This document shows positions 50,660 to 61,324 of a stretch of DNA of 64,000 nt, one piece after another. Source of the stretch: Blastocatellia bacterium (lineage in GTDB: Bacteria > Acidobacteriota > Blastocatellia > Pyrinomonadales > Pyrinomonadaceae); the NCBI GenBank assembly GCA_016789265.1, contig JAEUQK010000029.1, positions 186,001 to 250,000 of the forward strand. Reading direction: 5' to 3'. Under the pieces are notes generated by a model that saw nothing but the letters and a program-made list of their open reading frames with translations, did no database searches and was not told the origin of the DNA. The first letter of the stretch is position 1. Every line of letters begins with the position of its first letter. Position numbers and translations under genes: made by a program.

Positions 50660-53224
50660 TTATCGTCGATCAAGCAATTCGTCCACCCGTACAGGCTCGT
50701 AATCTCTTGTCTTAAGCCAATTTATGAGCTCATCGATGCGGTTGTGGAATTTATCGGTCCGTTTCGGACCCGAGCCTATATGCGTTAACAGGATGAAGCC
50801 GTTGAGGCCGTTCGGGTCTTTGGCTTCGTACTCCCTTATTCGCGACATTATCGCTTCGCTTGAGATGTAATTTTTGTCGTCGTCGGTTGTATAGTCTGCG
50901 TTCGAGCGCGTGCCGGGCGTGAAGTTGACGATGCGATAACCCATCGCTTCCGTCCAATCTGCGATCTCGCGGTTGTACCATTCGTATGGAGGCATGTAGA
51001 AGGTAACTTCTTTTCGGTCGATCCCGAAGGGACGCATCGCGGCGAAGTTGTCATTCAGGTCGCTGTTGAACTGTCCGCGTGTGACCAGCGTTTTGCTTCG
51101 GTCATTCCAATCTGCGTAAAGCAAGTGATCGTTGGAGTGCGGACCAAGATAATGGCCGTCCTTTCTTAAACGCTCGATGATCTGGCGATTCGCACGTGTG
51201 CGGTAAAAGCGTCCCGTGAGGAAGAATGATGCCTTGACGCCGTGTTTTGCGAGAGCGTCAGCGATAACGGTGCCGCCCTCGGCAAATTCGTCACCTGTGA
51301 AGACGAGGGCCATACGCTTCGACGTTTTGTCGCCCCGGATGATGCCCCCCTGGTCGTAAGAAGATCGTTGATCTTTTTCTGCCGAACTCGCCGCCCGCTC
51401 ACGCAGGCGGTTCTGACTTGGCGAGCTGAACATTGCCATCACAAGTATCGCGTCTGCCGTGCCGTCCATCGTCGGTTCGTTGGTCGAGTAGTCACCGACG
51501 TCGTCGTGGTAAACGACATCGCGCGGCTGAAATTCTGCAAATTCGTCCGGCTTGGTCAGCGTCAAGCCGATCAGGCCTTTGTATGTCGAGGCAGCGATCG
51601 GCCCGTCGACCAACCCGCCGCGGACCGGAGTTTTCAGGATCTGAACCGTCGGCAGATGAGTGTCCTCGGGAAACTCGCCGCCGGCGGGCAGCCCTTCGAA
51701 CATCGACGTTCCCCACGGGTTGCGTCCCAAGAGCCAATCCCGATGAGCAAGCATCGACGCATGAAATCTCTTGTCGCCGGTCATCAGTTCGTATAGGTGG
51801 ACCTGCGTGATAAACGCGACGACCAGGTTGTTCGAACACCAAAGAAACGGCACACCGATGCCGTAGCTGTTCGTTCTTCCGCGTTCGACGATGCGCTCGA
51901 TGCCGCTTCGGTAGTAACCCGCGAGCTCGGCCTTGGTTTTCTTATCAACGAGCGGATACAGAGCAAAGTGCCCGACATTGGTGAACGGATACATCTCGTA
52001 ATGTCGCGACATCTGTTCGCCCATCGACGAGTCCGCGTAATCCATCCATGAGGTAGTGCCGGCGAGTTTTGCGTACCGCTTTGCGTCCCTGAGATACGCG
52101 GGCTTTCGCGTTGCTTTGAATAGCTCGGCGGCGGCGTACTCCATATCGTCTGCCCAAGTGATCTCGTTGTAACGGTACGGGGCTCCGAACGAGTTGCCTT
52201 GCTGAAAGCCTTCCTGACGCTTGCCCATCAGGTAAAGTTCCTCGGCAGCCGTTAGACATTTTGCGGCGAAGTTTGTGTCCCTGAGATCTTTCTTCCAGAT
52301 CCTCGACGCCATAGCCATCGCCGCGGCCGAGCGTCCGGCGATGTTTGCGACGCCGGTCGATCTGCTCTGGAATTGGCTCAGGCCCTGAGGTTTGCCGTCG
52401 GCGAAATAAACCGGCCGATAGCTGTTCGGCCCCCAGCCGTAGTCGGCGTTGTCCTGATCGGGAAGTTTGAAGCCGCGATGATCGCGGTCGTCGGCGACCT
52501 GATGAAAAAGTTGGTCAGCCTTCGGATGCAGCTTGTGTATCCAATCGAGACCCCATTTCACTTCGTCCAGTATGTCGGGAATGCCGTTCGCACCCGCGCG
52601 TCCCAGAGCGTCAACCCTGTCGGCGAACTTCGTCTTCTCGAGTTCGTAAGCGAGCATCATCCGGGCTGTCGCGTTGCTGGCCGTGATCAGATACTTGAGC
52701 TGATCGCCTGCGTCGTGCCACCCGCCCGTCGCATCGACAAAGGTCTCGTCCGGCATCGGGCCATAGAAGGAACGCCCGTCACGCTGATGGCAGACCATGT
52801 CAAGGAACGGGTTATAGCCGCAACGTTGCTGCCGCATGAAAAAGAGCAGGTCTTCGTGAAATGCCGGATATGGGTCGATGGAAAATTGCGGCGAAACGGC
52901 TCCGGCTTTTACTAACTGGATAGTATGCGTCCCGGAACGTTCCGACGACATGGCCGAGAAATCCAGCTCGTAATAGTTAGAGAACGACGATCCCCATGAT
53001 TGCGTCGGGATGTTCTTTACACGGCCCGACCAGACAATATTGCCTTTGCCGTCTCTGACGAGGAAGGCTTCATCCGCGATCGGTGATTTTGAAAATGCGA
53101 TCGCGACCTTTTTGTCGGCAGGCAGATACCCGGCTTGGTTGATACGGATAAATGCAGACTGTGAGAGTGAATCCTGAGTCCCGCAAAGGATAGTGATGAT
53201 CAATAGGGCAAGATTCTTCATCAT
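50660..53224 (-). CDS. Fusion of a GH9 cellulase-type glycosidase and a CE4 polysaccharide deacetylase-like domain
   Basis: An 854-residue secreted protein (signal peptide about 1-22). Order: an Ig-like N-terminal domain (about 24-115), a GH9 catalytic domain (about 120-600) and a polysaccharide deacetylase-like domain (about 635-854). GH9 residues are D171 and D174 in GGWHDAGD and catalytic E583 in YSTNEPTMDG. The deacetylase domain has metal-binding D645 (VFTGDE) and H696/H700 (HSNDH). The combination suggests cleavage of a beta-linked glycan that carries acetyl groups. Substrate not provable. Spacing to the neighbouring minus-strand genes is 50-70 bases, so an operon is possible. Confidence 0.88.
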   Translation of the reverse strand: MMKNLALLIITILCGTQDSLSQSAFIRINQAGYLPADKKVAIAFSKSPIADEAFLVRDGKGNIVWSGRVKNIPTQSWGSSFSNYYELDFSAMSSERSGTHTIQLVKAGAVSPQFSIDPYPAFHEDLLFFMRQQRCGYNPFLDMVCHQRDGRSFYGPMPDETFVDATGGWHDAGDQLKYLITASNATARMMLAYELEKTKFADRVDALGRAGANGIPDILDEVKWGLDWIHKLHPKADQLFHQVADDRDHRGFKLPDQDNADYGWGPNSYRPVYFADGKPQGLSQFQSRSTGVANIAGRSAAAMAMASRIWKKDLRDTNFAAKCLTAAEELYLMGKRQEGFQQGNSFGAPYRYNEITWADDMEYAAAELFKATRKPAYLRDAKRYAKLAGTTSWMDYADSSMGEQMSRHYEMYPFTNVGHFALYPLVDKKTKAELAGYYRSGIERIVERGRTNSYGIGVPFLWCSNNLVVAFITQVHLYELMTGDKRFHASMLAHRDWLLGRNPWGTSMFEGLPAGGEFPEDTHLPTVQILKTPVRGGLVDGPIAASTYKGLIGLTLTKPDEFAEFQPRDVVYHDDVGDYSTNEPTMDGTADAILVMAMFSSPSQNRLRERAASSAEKDQRSSYDQGGIIRGDKTSKRMALVFTGDEFAEGGTVIADALAKHGVKASFFLTGRFYRTRANRQIIERLRKDGHYLGPHSNDHLLYADWNDRSKTLVTRGQFNSDLNDNFAAMRPFGIDRKEVTFYMPPYEWYNREIADWTEAMGYRIVNFTPGTRSNADYTTDDDKNYISSEAIMSRIREYEAKDPNGLNGFILLTHIGSGPKRTDKFHNRIDELINWLKTRDYEPVRVDELLDRR

Positions 53225-53293
53225 GGCTCAATACTCAATGGTTTATTGTCTTGCTCTCAGCCGCTTCGCCGCCAAAGCCAATTTGAAGCGGGT

Positions 53294-54349
53294 TCACACA
53301 GATCCGCGTCCGATCGCGTTTGCTGCGATGCGTCCCAGGGCCGCGACGAATCGGCCGAACGACGCAAAGCGCTCATCCTTTGTAAATCCTCTTACGTACC
53401 TTGCGTAGATCTGCTGTGCGATGACCGCGACCTTGAATGTGCCGAATACGTAGTAGAAGAGAATATTGGATACATCACGGCCGGACGCCTCGCCATACAT
53501 CGCAACGAGGTCGCCTCGCGAAATATTTTCCATTAACACGCGCGGGTTGAACGGCATATCCATCATCTCGTCGCCGGCATCTTTAGACATCCAATAGCCT
53601 AGCGTCGTACCGAGGTCCATAAGGGGGTCGCCGACCGTGACCATCTCCCAATCGAGTACAGCGGTGATCTTGGTCAAGTCGTTCGGGTCGAGCATCACGT
53701 TATCAAACTTATAATCATTGTGAATGAGCGATGCGCTGGATTCACCGGGAATGTCAGCGTTCAACCATTCGATGGCTCGTTCCAGTTCTTTGTGTTCGTC
53801 GGTCCTTGCCGCAAAGTACCGCTTTGTCCAGCCCTCGACCTGGCGTCGGCAATAGCCTTCGGGTTTGCCTAGCTCGCCGAGTCCTGCCGCAATGTGATCC
53901 AGCGAATGGAGATGAGCGAGGTTCTCGATAAATGAGCGGCAAACTGAGTACTTTAGTTCCGTTGATCCTTCAAGATCTTCAGGCAAACGTCCGCGAATGA
54001 TAAGCCCGCGGCGGCGTTCTATGAGATAAAACTCTGATCCGATCACCGCCTCGTCGGTGCAAAAAAGCAGCGGCTTCGGCGCAAGCGAATAAACTGCTGA
54101 GAGCTTCGAGAGCACGTCAAACTCACGCCGCATATCGTGCGCTGTCTTCACCGTGTTGCCAAATGGAGGCCGCCGAAGCACAAATTCATCCGGCCCGACA
54201 GTGACAAGGTAAGTTAAATTCGAACTTCCTGCAGGGAATTGAGTTATTTCCAGGTTACCTACAGAGATGTCTAAAGACGTCCGGAGAAATGCACTGAGCC
54301 TTTCTGCGTCGATCTCTTCACCAGCTCGAATTGCAGTCGTTTCGCTCAT
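53294..54349 (-). CDS. Phosphotransferase-family kinase, ACAD10/11 N-terminal type
   Basis: A 351-residue aminoglycoside-phosphotransferase-fold protein. Core motifs are catalytic HNDYKFDN (210-217) and the metal-binding DWE (233-235) in VLDWEMVTVGDPLMDLG. The HL.S.D...GLGE and RRQVEGW segments match the kinase part of the ACAD10/11 family, which phosphorylates 4-hydroxyacyl-CoA. It is divergent from an acyl-CoA dehydrogenase gene, the other half of such fusions in animals. GGAG lies eleven bases before the ATG. The same pathway (4-hydroxy acid breakdown) is therefore plausible, but substrate specificity is not proven. Confidence 0.82.
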   Translation of the reverse strand: MSETTAIRAGEEIDAERLSAFLRTSLDISVGNLEITQFPAGSSNLTYLVTVGPDEFVLRRPPFGNTVKTAHDMRREFDVLSKLSAVYSLAPKPLLFCTDEAVIGSEFYLIERRRGLIIRGRLPEDLEGSTELKYSVCRSFIENLAHLHSLDHIAAGLGELGKPEGYCRRQVEGWTKRYFAARTDEHKELERAIEWLNADIPGESSASLIHNDYKFDNVMLDPNDLTKITAVLDWEMVTVGDPLMDLGTTLGYWMSKDAGDEMMDMPFNPRVLMENISRGDLVAMYGEASGRDVSNILFYYVFGTFKVAVIAQQIYARYVRGFTKDERFASFGRFVAALGRIAANAIGRGSV

Positions 54350-54432
54350 TTAGAAATGTGCTCCGCCTTTTTCAGCAAGGATAAAGTTCAACGGACAATT
54401 ATGATAATCTGTGGCAAATTTCAGGAAACATT

Positions 54433-55620
<1,188 letters not shown>

Positions 55621-56132
55621 ATGAATACGATTAAGCGGGAAAGTGTTAAACATTTTCCAAAATCTTTTCCCGCAACTTGCCTTCTTTCCCGGGCCTCAAG
55701 CAGCATTTTTCGTAACAGTTCTCTCAAAATAACCGTATTTACTGGGTTTCGTCTAATCGGTCAAATTGAATGATTATGACTCACCGTTCGTTCAACACTG
55801 TAAAAAAATGTTGACAAACATTGTCCCGACGTGTAAATTCATTCCTTGACAGCGTGTCCCGCGTTTGTCTCCTATCGCCACCCGATGCGAACAAGTTTTC
55901 TAAAAGACAATTAGGTCAAAGCCTTAATGAGGCTTTTGAACGTCCGAACGGAACGGGTAATTGGCTCCGCCTTCAGTTGGCCTGTCCTACGAAACCTCTC
56001 GACGATCGCAGCTCTTCGGTGGCAAAGAAAACACTACAAAGACCAATAACCCGTATCCCTATTTCAATTTAGAAAACAAAACGAAATTTACTGAAGCCCC
56101 GGCCGACTGGCCGGAAAGGAGTGAGAAAAATA
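55621..56132 (+). other. Intergenic region with a long leader before pilM
   Basis: No protein gene can be supported here. A promoter is at 55811-55839. The transcript would have a leader of about 285 bases. A small hairpin AAAGCCT(taatg)AGGCTTT lies at about 55918-55936 within the leader, without a U run. No known riboswitch consensus was recognised. GGAAAGGAG at 56112-56120 is the pilM ribosome binding site. Confidence 0.6.
55811..55839 (+). promoter_or_regulatory. Sigma-70 type promoter upstream of pilMNOPQ
   Basis: TTGACA at 55811-55816 is a perfect -35 box. After a 17-base spacer, TAAATT at 55834-55839, preceded by a TG, serves as a -10 box. The match and spacing are the best promoter candidate seen in the window. 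It lies about 300 bases before pilM. Confidence 0.6.
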
Positions 56133-57188
56133 ATGCTGTTCGGTAAAAAGAAAAGCGTAGCCGGTTTAGACATCGGTTCCAGTTCGGTGAAGATGGTTGA
56201 GCTTGACGGTAAGGTCGGCAGCCTCAATCTCGTAAGCCTCGGCTTTGAAAATCTTCCCGACGATACGATCATCGACGGCCAGATCATGGAGCTGAACGTT
56301 GTTTCAGACGTCATACGCAACGTTTGCACAAATAACAAAGTAAGTGCGGACAGCGTCGTCACCGGCGTCAGCGGCCACTCGGTCATTATCAAGAACATCA
56401 TTCTTCCGCCGATGAGCGAGGACGAACTTGAGGAATCGATCGACTGGCATGCCGAAGAGCACATTCCTTATGACCTCTCCGACGTCAGTCTCGATTATCA
56501 GATCACGGGCAATAACAGCGACTCAACACATGTCCTGATCGCGGCCTGCAAACGCGACCGGATCGATAATGTCTGCCAGGCCATCCAGCTCGCAGGAAAG
56601 CAGCCGGCCGTGATCGACGTAGACACCTTCGCACTTCAGAACTGCTACGAAGTGAACTACCAGCCTGATGAATCGCAGGTGGTCACGCTGCTGAATATTG
56701 GTGCCTCGACGATGAACGTAAACATCGTCAAGGGCACACGTTCGCTCTTTACCCGCGACATCACCGTCGGCGGCAGCCAGTTTACCGATGTGCTTCAGCG
56801 AAGCCTCGGACTCAGCTTCCAGCAGGCCGAAGCCGTGAAACGCGGTGTCAATCATGCAGTTGACGGCATCGAGGAAAAATCGATCGAGCCGCTGATGAAC
56901 AACGTAACGGAGATCGTGGCGATGGAGATCCAAAAGACCTTTGACTTCTATCGTGCGACCACCGAAGACAATCAGACCGTTGTTCAAAAGATCCTTATTT
57001 CGGGCGGCGGTTCAAAATTGAACGGACTCGCTCAGGACCTTTCGGCTCGTCTCGAACTGCCGGTCGAGGTTCTCGATCCGTTTCGCAGCATCAAGGTGGA
57101 CACGCGGAAATTCGACCCGGATTACCTTAGTGAGATCATGCCCGAAATGGCCGTAGCCGTTGGTTTGGCAATGAGGGGAGTGAGTTAA
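56133..57188 (+). CDS. pilM: Type IV pilus inner-membrane platform protein PilM
   Basis: A 351-residue cytoplasmic actin-like protein that binds the cytoplasmic tail of PilN. Visible are the ATPase-like GLDIGSSSVKMVEL (11-24), the LPDDTIIDGQI strand, LNIGASTMNVNIV and the ISGGGSKLNGL phosphate region. The ATG at 56133 is used because it gives MLFGKKKS, typical of the family; the strong GGAAAGGAG is about 12 bases upstream. An upstream GTG at 56121 directly follows that site and is less likely. The first gene of a pilMNOPQ operon, with pilN starting four bases after its stop. Confidence 0.92.
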   Translation: MLFGKKKSVAGLDIGSSSVKMVELDGKVGSLNLVSLGFENLPDDTIIDGQIMELNVVSDVIRNVCTNNKVSADSVVTGVSGHSVIIKNIILPPMSEDELEESIDWHAEEHIPYDLSDVSLDYQITGNNSDSTHVLIAACKRDRIDNVCQAIQLAGKQPAVIDVDTFALQNCYEVNYQPDESQVVTLLNIGASTMNVNIVKGTRSLFTRDITVGGSQFTDVLQRSLGLSFQQAEAVKRGVNHAVDGIEEKSIEPLMNNVTEIVAMEIQKTFDFYRATTEDNQTVVQKILISGGGSKLNGLAQDLSARLELPVEVLDPFRSIKVDTRKFDPDYLSEIMPEMAVAVGLAMRGVS

Positions 57189-57192
57189 GACA

Positions 57193-57906
57193 ATGATCAA
57201 GATCAACCTACTGAACTCGGTAACGGAACGACAGGGTGGAGCCGTTGTAGCGGTCGACCGCAAGGTCGCAAGCGCTGGAATGCGTTTCCTTATGATGACG
57301 CTCGCGGTCGGCTTCCTTCTGACAGCGGTCATCGGCTGGGATGTGATCAGCACTCAAATGGCTAAGGCAGAGGCCGAACGTCAGCTTGAAGAGCAGAAGC
57401 AGATCGCAGCAGAGCTCGAGGCAGTGATGAAGGAACAGAAAGACCTCGAAGCTCGCATTAAGAGTATCGACGACCGGATCTCAGCGATCAAAAAGCTTCG
57501 CGAAGAACAGCGTGGCCCGAGTGCGGTACTCGAAGCACTCCGCGAGCGCATCGCGATGGTTCCCGGGCTCTATCTCCAGAGCGTGGAACAGGCCGGCGAT
57601 CAGGTAACGATCAAAGGCAACTCGCCTGACGAAGCGGCGGTAACACAATTCGGCCGCAGCCTTGAATTCTCGAATGGTTTGTTCGCGAACCTCAACATTG
57701 AGACTCAGCGACAGGAAGTCGTGAATCAAATGGCGAAAGCTCCGGCAAACGGCGAAGCACCTAAGGTCAACGTAGTTAACTTTACGATCAAGGCCGGCTA
57801 CAACTCGGCCAAAGGCAACCCAGGCAATAATCTCGCCGCCGCAAACAACGGAGCACCTGCAGCCGCACAGCCGGCCGCCGCTTCCGTCCAGGTCGCAAAG
57901 AACTAG
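57193..57906 (+). CDS. pilN: Type IV pilus alignment protein PilN
   Basis: A 237-residue inner-membrane protein. It begins with the INLLNS motif (3-8) that binds PilM, followed by one membrane helix at about 32-50, a coiled coil at about 55-100 (KAEAERQLEEQKQIAAELEAV...), then a ferredoxin-like periplasmic domain (about 105-200) and an A/P/N-rich tail. This is the standard PilN layout, slightly longer than usual because of the tail. It links PilM in the cytoplasm to PilO in the periplasm. Confidence 0.9.
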   Translation: MIKINLLNSVTERQGGAVVAVDRKVASAGMRFLMMTLAVGFLLTAVIGWDVISTQMAKAEAERQLEEQKQIAAELEAVMKEQKDLEARIKSIDDRISAIKKLREEQRGPSAVLEALRERIAMVPGLYLQSVEQAGDQVTIKGNSPDEAAVTQFGRSLEFSNGLFANLNIETQRQEVVNQMAKAPANGEAPKVNVVNFTIKAGYNSAKGNPGNNLAAANNGAPAAAQPAAASVQVAKN

Positions 57907-57962
57907 CCCAATCTCGAAATCTCTGTCGGCTTGGCCGATAGATCGAAAAGAAGGACAAGAAC

Positions 57963-58634
57963 ATGTTTGAGAAAATCAAAAATCTGAAATGGCACTTCCA
58001 ACTCTTGCTTCTGCTCTTTGTCGCAGGGCTGCTGTACGGAACGGTTTACTACTTCGTCACCGGACCGACGCGTGAAGAGATCGCGGTTCTCACGGACCAG
58101 GTATCTCAGCTCCAGGCAAAGAACGAGGCAGCCCGGCTTGCTACCCAGCGGATCAACGAATTTCGTGCGTTGTACGCAAGCAAGGCAGCAGAATATGAGG
58201 AGCTGAAGGTCCTTCTTCCCGAACAGCGTGAGATCACGAACGTTCTTCAAGGCCTGCAGGACAATGCAAAGGACGCGCGTCTTGTCGTGATGAGATTCAC
58301 ACCGCGCGACGATACTTCGCAGAATGCCATCTCGGCCAAGCCGGTCGAGGTCGAGGTTGACGCTAACTTCAACAACCTCCGCGCGTTCTATGAAAAGATG
58401 GCACAGCTGCCGCGTATCGTTTCGATCACGGACTTCAAGATCAATCAGCTTGATAAGCAGAAAGCCGACAAGACCCTGCACGCGCAGTTTCTGCTCACGG
58501 CTTACTACGCGGATCCTGACGCTCTTAACAAACCTGCTCAGCCCGCGAAACCCGGAACACCCGGAGCCCCTGCCGGTGCACCGGGACAACCCGCACCAGC
58601 CGCCCCGGCAGCCCAGCCGCCCGCAGCGAAATAA
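57963..58634 (+). CDS. pilO: Type IV pilus alignment protein PilO
   Basis: A 223-residue protein with a cytoplasmic N-terminal stretch, one membrane helix at about 12-33, a coiled coil at about 40-75 (LTDQVSQLQAKNEAARLATQRI), then the ferredoxin-like domain typical of PilO (LLPEQREITNVLQGLQDNAKDARL...) and a P/A-rich tail. It pairs with PilN in the inner-membrane subcomplex. The P/A-rich tail of about 35 residues is long for PilO, as in PilN here. Confidence 0.88.
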   Translation: MFEKIKNLKWHFQLLLLLFVAGLLYGTVYYFVTGPTREEIAVLTDQVSQLQAKNEAARLATQRINEFRALYASKAAEYEELKVLLPEQREITNVLQGLQDNAKDARLVVMRFTPRDDTSQNAISAKPVEVEVDANFNNLRAFYEKMAQLPRIVSITDFKINQLDKQKADKTLHAQFLLTAYYADPDALNKPAQPAKPGTPGAPAGAPGQPAPAAPAAQPPAAK

Positions 58635-58677
58635 CCTACCGAATTAGCAATCCAATTGCATCCAGAGAGATAAAGCC

Positions 58678-59427
58678 ATGATCAACACATCGAAAAAAGC
58701 ACGCTTCCTGAGTTTTGCGTTCCTCGCTGCTGCGGCCGTGATCGTCGTCAGCGGTGTATCGGAAGCCAACGCACAACGAGATCCGTTCGAAAAGCCCGCT
58801 TGGGCTCGATCAAAAGACGCCAACTCCGGAATGCCCGCAACGGGTAAGCCAGGCTCCGGGCCGGCCATGAATCTGGATGTTCCCGCGGTCGAACAGCGGA
58901 TCGATTACTACAAGCGTCTTCGCGAAGATGCGGTAGCGAACGGTCTCCCGATGCCAAAGGTCACGAGCGTTCTTACGCTTAACGAACTTGCCGTGACAGG
59001 CATATTCAAGACACCGCGCGGCTATGCCGCAATGGTCGAAGCGACGCCGATCAGACTTTCTTACACGATCTATCCGGGCGACAAGTTCTTTGATGGACAG
59101 CTGGTAGCAGTCGAGGAGAACAGGCTCGTATTCCGAAAGGTGACCAAGATGAGCAACGGAAAGTTCGTCGCATCGGTCGAGAATAAGTCCCTTCGCAAGT
59201 ATACCGATCGTGACATGATCCAGGGTACGGCCCCGGCAGGATCGGAGACTGCTGAGCAAAAGCCTGCGCAGCCTCTGCTGCCGCAGGGTGACACGAAGGT
59301 CGCTCTTGCTCCGGTCGTGTCGCCGCTTTCGGAAATGGAGAAAGCGTCCTCGAAGGAAGCATCCGGCGATTCTGCCAAGAAGACATCTGCGAAGAAGCCG
59401 GTCAAGGTTGCCAGAAAGGGTAAATGA
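58678..59427 (+). CDS. pilP: Type IV pilus assembly protein PilP-like
   Basis: A 249-residue exported protein with an N-terminal hydrophobic segment (about 10-29) ending near SEANAQ, so not a typical lipoprotein: no lipobox cysteine is seen. A linker and the PilP homology region (about 80-170; LNELAVTGIFKTPRGYAAMVEATPIRLSYTIYPGDKF) follow, then a charged K/S/A-rich tail. PilP connects PilN/PilO to the PilQ secretin. Assignment rests on gene order and the homology-region pattern. Confidence 0.82.
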   Translation: MINTSKKARFLSFAFLAAAAVIVVSGVSEANAQRDPFEKPAWARSKDANSGMPATGKPGSGPAMNLDVPAVEQRIDYYKRLREDAVANGLPMPKVTSVLTLNELAVTGIFKTPRGYAAMVEATPIRLSYTIYPGDKFFDGQLVAVEENRLVFRKVTKMSNGKFVASVENKSLRKYTDRDMIQGTAPAGSETAEQKPAQPLLPQGDTKVALAPVVSPLSEMEKASSKEASGDSAKKTSAKKPVKVARKGK

Positions 59428-59545
59428 CCGACTGTGAATAAGTTCTTTGCCGGCGGCAAAAAACCCCGGCCAAGTGAAAACGCGGTTAATGCTATCCGGC
59501 GAATATCGCACACGATCACCGGAAGCAATCTGTAACGGAGGAAAC

Positions 59546-61204
59546 ATGAATTCTCAAAAACCACTGAGCGTAGTCGCTAGAAAGGTGATCTTCGCTTTCC
59601 TGATCATCGGTATAATGTCGGTCCTCGTGTCGGCTCAGAAGGTCGACCAGGGACGGATGTATGGCGATCCCGGATTCCGGGGCGAACCTATCAACCTGAA
59701 CGTCGTCAATGCTGACATTCGCGACATTCTTAATTACGTGACCGAGCAGTATGGCGTTAACTTCGTCATAGACAAATCGGTGAAACAAGTACCGGTGACG
59801 GTCAATGTCAGCGACGTTCCATGGAATATCGCCCTTGATTCGATCCTTCGTGCCCAGGAGCTTGGCATCCAGGTCAACGGCCCGATCCTTCGAGTCGCTG
59901 ATTCAAAGACGCTTGCGACCGAAGGCGAAATAATTCGCCAGGCGAACGAGACCAGGCTTGACGGCTCGCCGCTTTACACAGAATTTATTCGATTGAACTA
60001 CGCCCGCGCCGCCGGCACACTTAGCCGAGGTGCATCGAGCAGCGGTACGCCGTCAGGCTCCAGCAGCTCGGCAGGCGGGTCGACCGGCAGCAGCGGCGGC
60101 GGCGAAGGCCTCCTTCCGATCATCAAGCGTCGCCTTTCGCGTCGCGGTTCGGTCGAAGTAGATAGCCGCAGCAACTCGATCATCATTACAGATGTTCGCG
60201 AGAACATTGACGCGATCCGCCAGCTCGTCTCCATTTTGGATCAGCCCGAGCCGCAGGTCGAGATCGAAGCACGCATTGTAGTCGCAACACGCAACTTCAG
60301 CCGTGACGTTGGTGTCCAGCTTTCAGGTCTTGTAATAGGAGCACGCGGCAGCGGAGCACAGGGCGGAACATTGCCGAATAATACGTCAAGCCTGCCCGTT
60401 CCCGTTGGCCTTCCCAACGCCGGTCCGAACAATGACCTTCGATCATCCATTCCGAACACGGTCATTGGATTGACCACGGGTATCTTCGGAACCGCCCAGA
60501 TCAATATGCTGATCTCGGCCGGAGAGCAAAAAGGCCAGGCAAAAGTGATCGCAACTCCGCGTGTTACGGCCCTCAACAATCGCGAAGCGATCATTGAGAG
60601 CAAAACACAGATCCCGATCATAACCGTTCAGCCCGGACAGGCTGCCGGCGGTGCGGCGATAGCGACAACGACCTACGTTGATGTTCCGTTGAAACTTCAG
60701 ATCACCCCGCAGATCACCGACCAGGGCACGATCGTACTCGAGGTCCTTGCAGAAAACGCTTCGACCCCGCCGATCGTGGGAGGAACAGCCCCATCGATCA
60801 ACTCGCAGAAGATGCAGACACAGGTTACCGTTCCGGATGGCGGTACGACCGTCGTGGGCGGTGTCCTATTTGACGATGAACGCGAGAACCAGAATCGTAC
60901 GCCCGGACTTTCTAAGGTCCCGCTTATCGGAAACTTGTTCAAACGTAAGGGTGTTTCGCGTAATACGAACGAGATCCTCTTCTTTATCACTCCGAGGATA
61001 TATCGTCCGGATTATGCTCCGACATCAGGTTCGTCAGGCGTAAAGCCGTCGGCGACGATCCTTCAGCCGGTTCCGCTGGGTAACCCGACCTCGAACTCTG
61101 ATGTGGCAGTTCCGGCTACCACACCGACCCCGGGTCCGGTCCTGCTTCCTGCAGTTCCTGTTCAGCAGCCAGGAGCATCTTCGGCAGAAGTGAAAAAGCC
61201 GTAA
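59546..61204 (+). CDS. pilQ: Type IV pilus secretin PilQ
   Basis: The ATG at 59546 has GGAGG five bases upstream and begins a signal peptide (about 1-30, ending VSAQ). The 552-residue protein has an STN-type domain (about 45-130; INLNVVNADIRDILNYV), an N1/KH-type domain with S/G-rich linker (about 140-215), and the secretin core (about 235-500) with VEIEARIVVATRNFSRDVG and the VPDGGTTVVGGVLF...TPGLSKVPLIGNLFKRKG signatures. It ends with a P/T-rich tail. No AMIN domain is visible. It forms the outer-membrane pore for the pilus. Confidence 0.92.
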   Translation: MNSQKPLSVVARKVIFAFLIIGIMSVLVSAQKVDQGRMYGDPGFRGEPINLNVVNADIRDILNYVTEQYGVNFVIDKSVKQVPVTVNVSDVPWNIALDSILRAQELGIQVNGPILRVADSKTLATEGEIIRQANETRLDGSPLYTEFIRLNYARAAGTLSRGASSSGTPSGSSSSAGGSTGSSGGGEGLLPIIKRRLSRRGSVEVDSRSNSIIITDVRENIDAIRQLVSILDQPEPQVEIEARIVVATRNFSRDVGVQLSGLVIGARGSGAQGGTLPNNTSSLPVPVGLPNAGPNNDLRSSIPNTVIGLTTGIFGTAQINMLISAGEQKGQAKVIATPRVTALNNREAIIESKTQIPIITVQPGQAAGGAAIATTTYVDVPLKLQITPQITDQGTIVLEVLAENASTPPIVGGTAPSINSQKMQTQVTVPDGGTTVVGGVLFDDERENQNRTPGLSKVPLIGNLFKRKGVSRNTNEILFFITPRIYRPDYAPTSGSSGVKPSATILQPVPLGNPTSNSDVAVPATTPTPGPVLLPAVPVQQPGASSAEVKKP

Positions 61205-61218
61205 CCCTTAGATAGAGA

Positions 61219-61247
61219 AAGCGGCCTCAGAACACCGAAGCCGCCTT
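61219..61247 (+). terminator. Hairpin after pilQ
   Basis: AAGCGGC pairs with GCCGC(c)TT across a 14-base loop, with one bulge and no T run. It lies shortly after the pilQ stop, between convergent genes. Moderate support only. Confidence 0.4.
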
Positions 61248-61324
61248 CCATTTCAAATGTTTCTTCCTTTCAGGCCCGTATCCGGTCAACGCCGGTGCGG
61301 GCCATTTTATCGTAAAAGGGAATT

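Noticed and set aside
55840-56132. Cyclic-di-GMP riboswitch in the pilM leader
   Set aside because: The conserved loop sequences of the known classes were not found on reading; only a small hairpin is visible.
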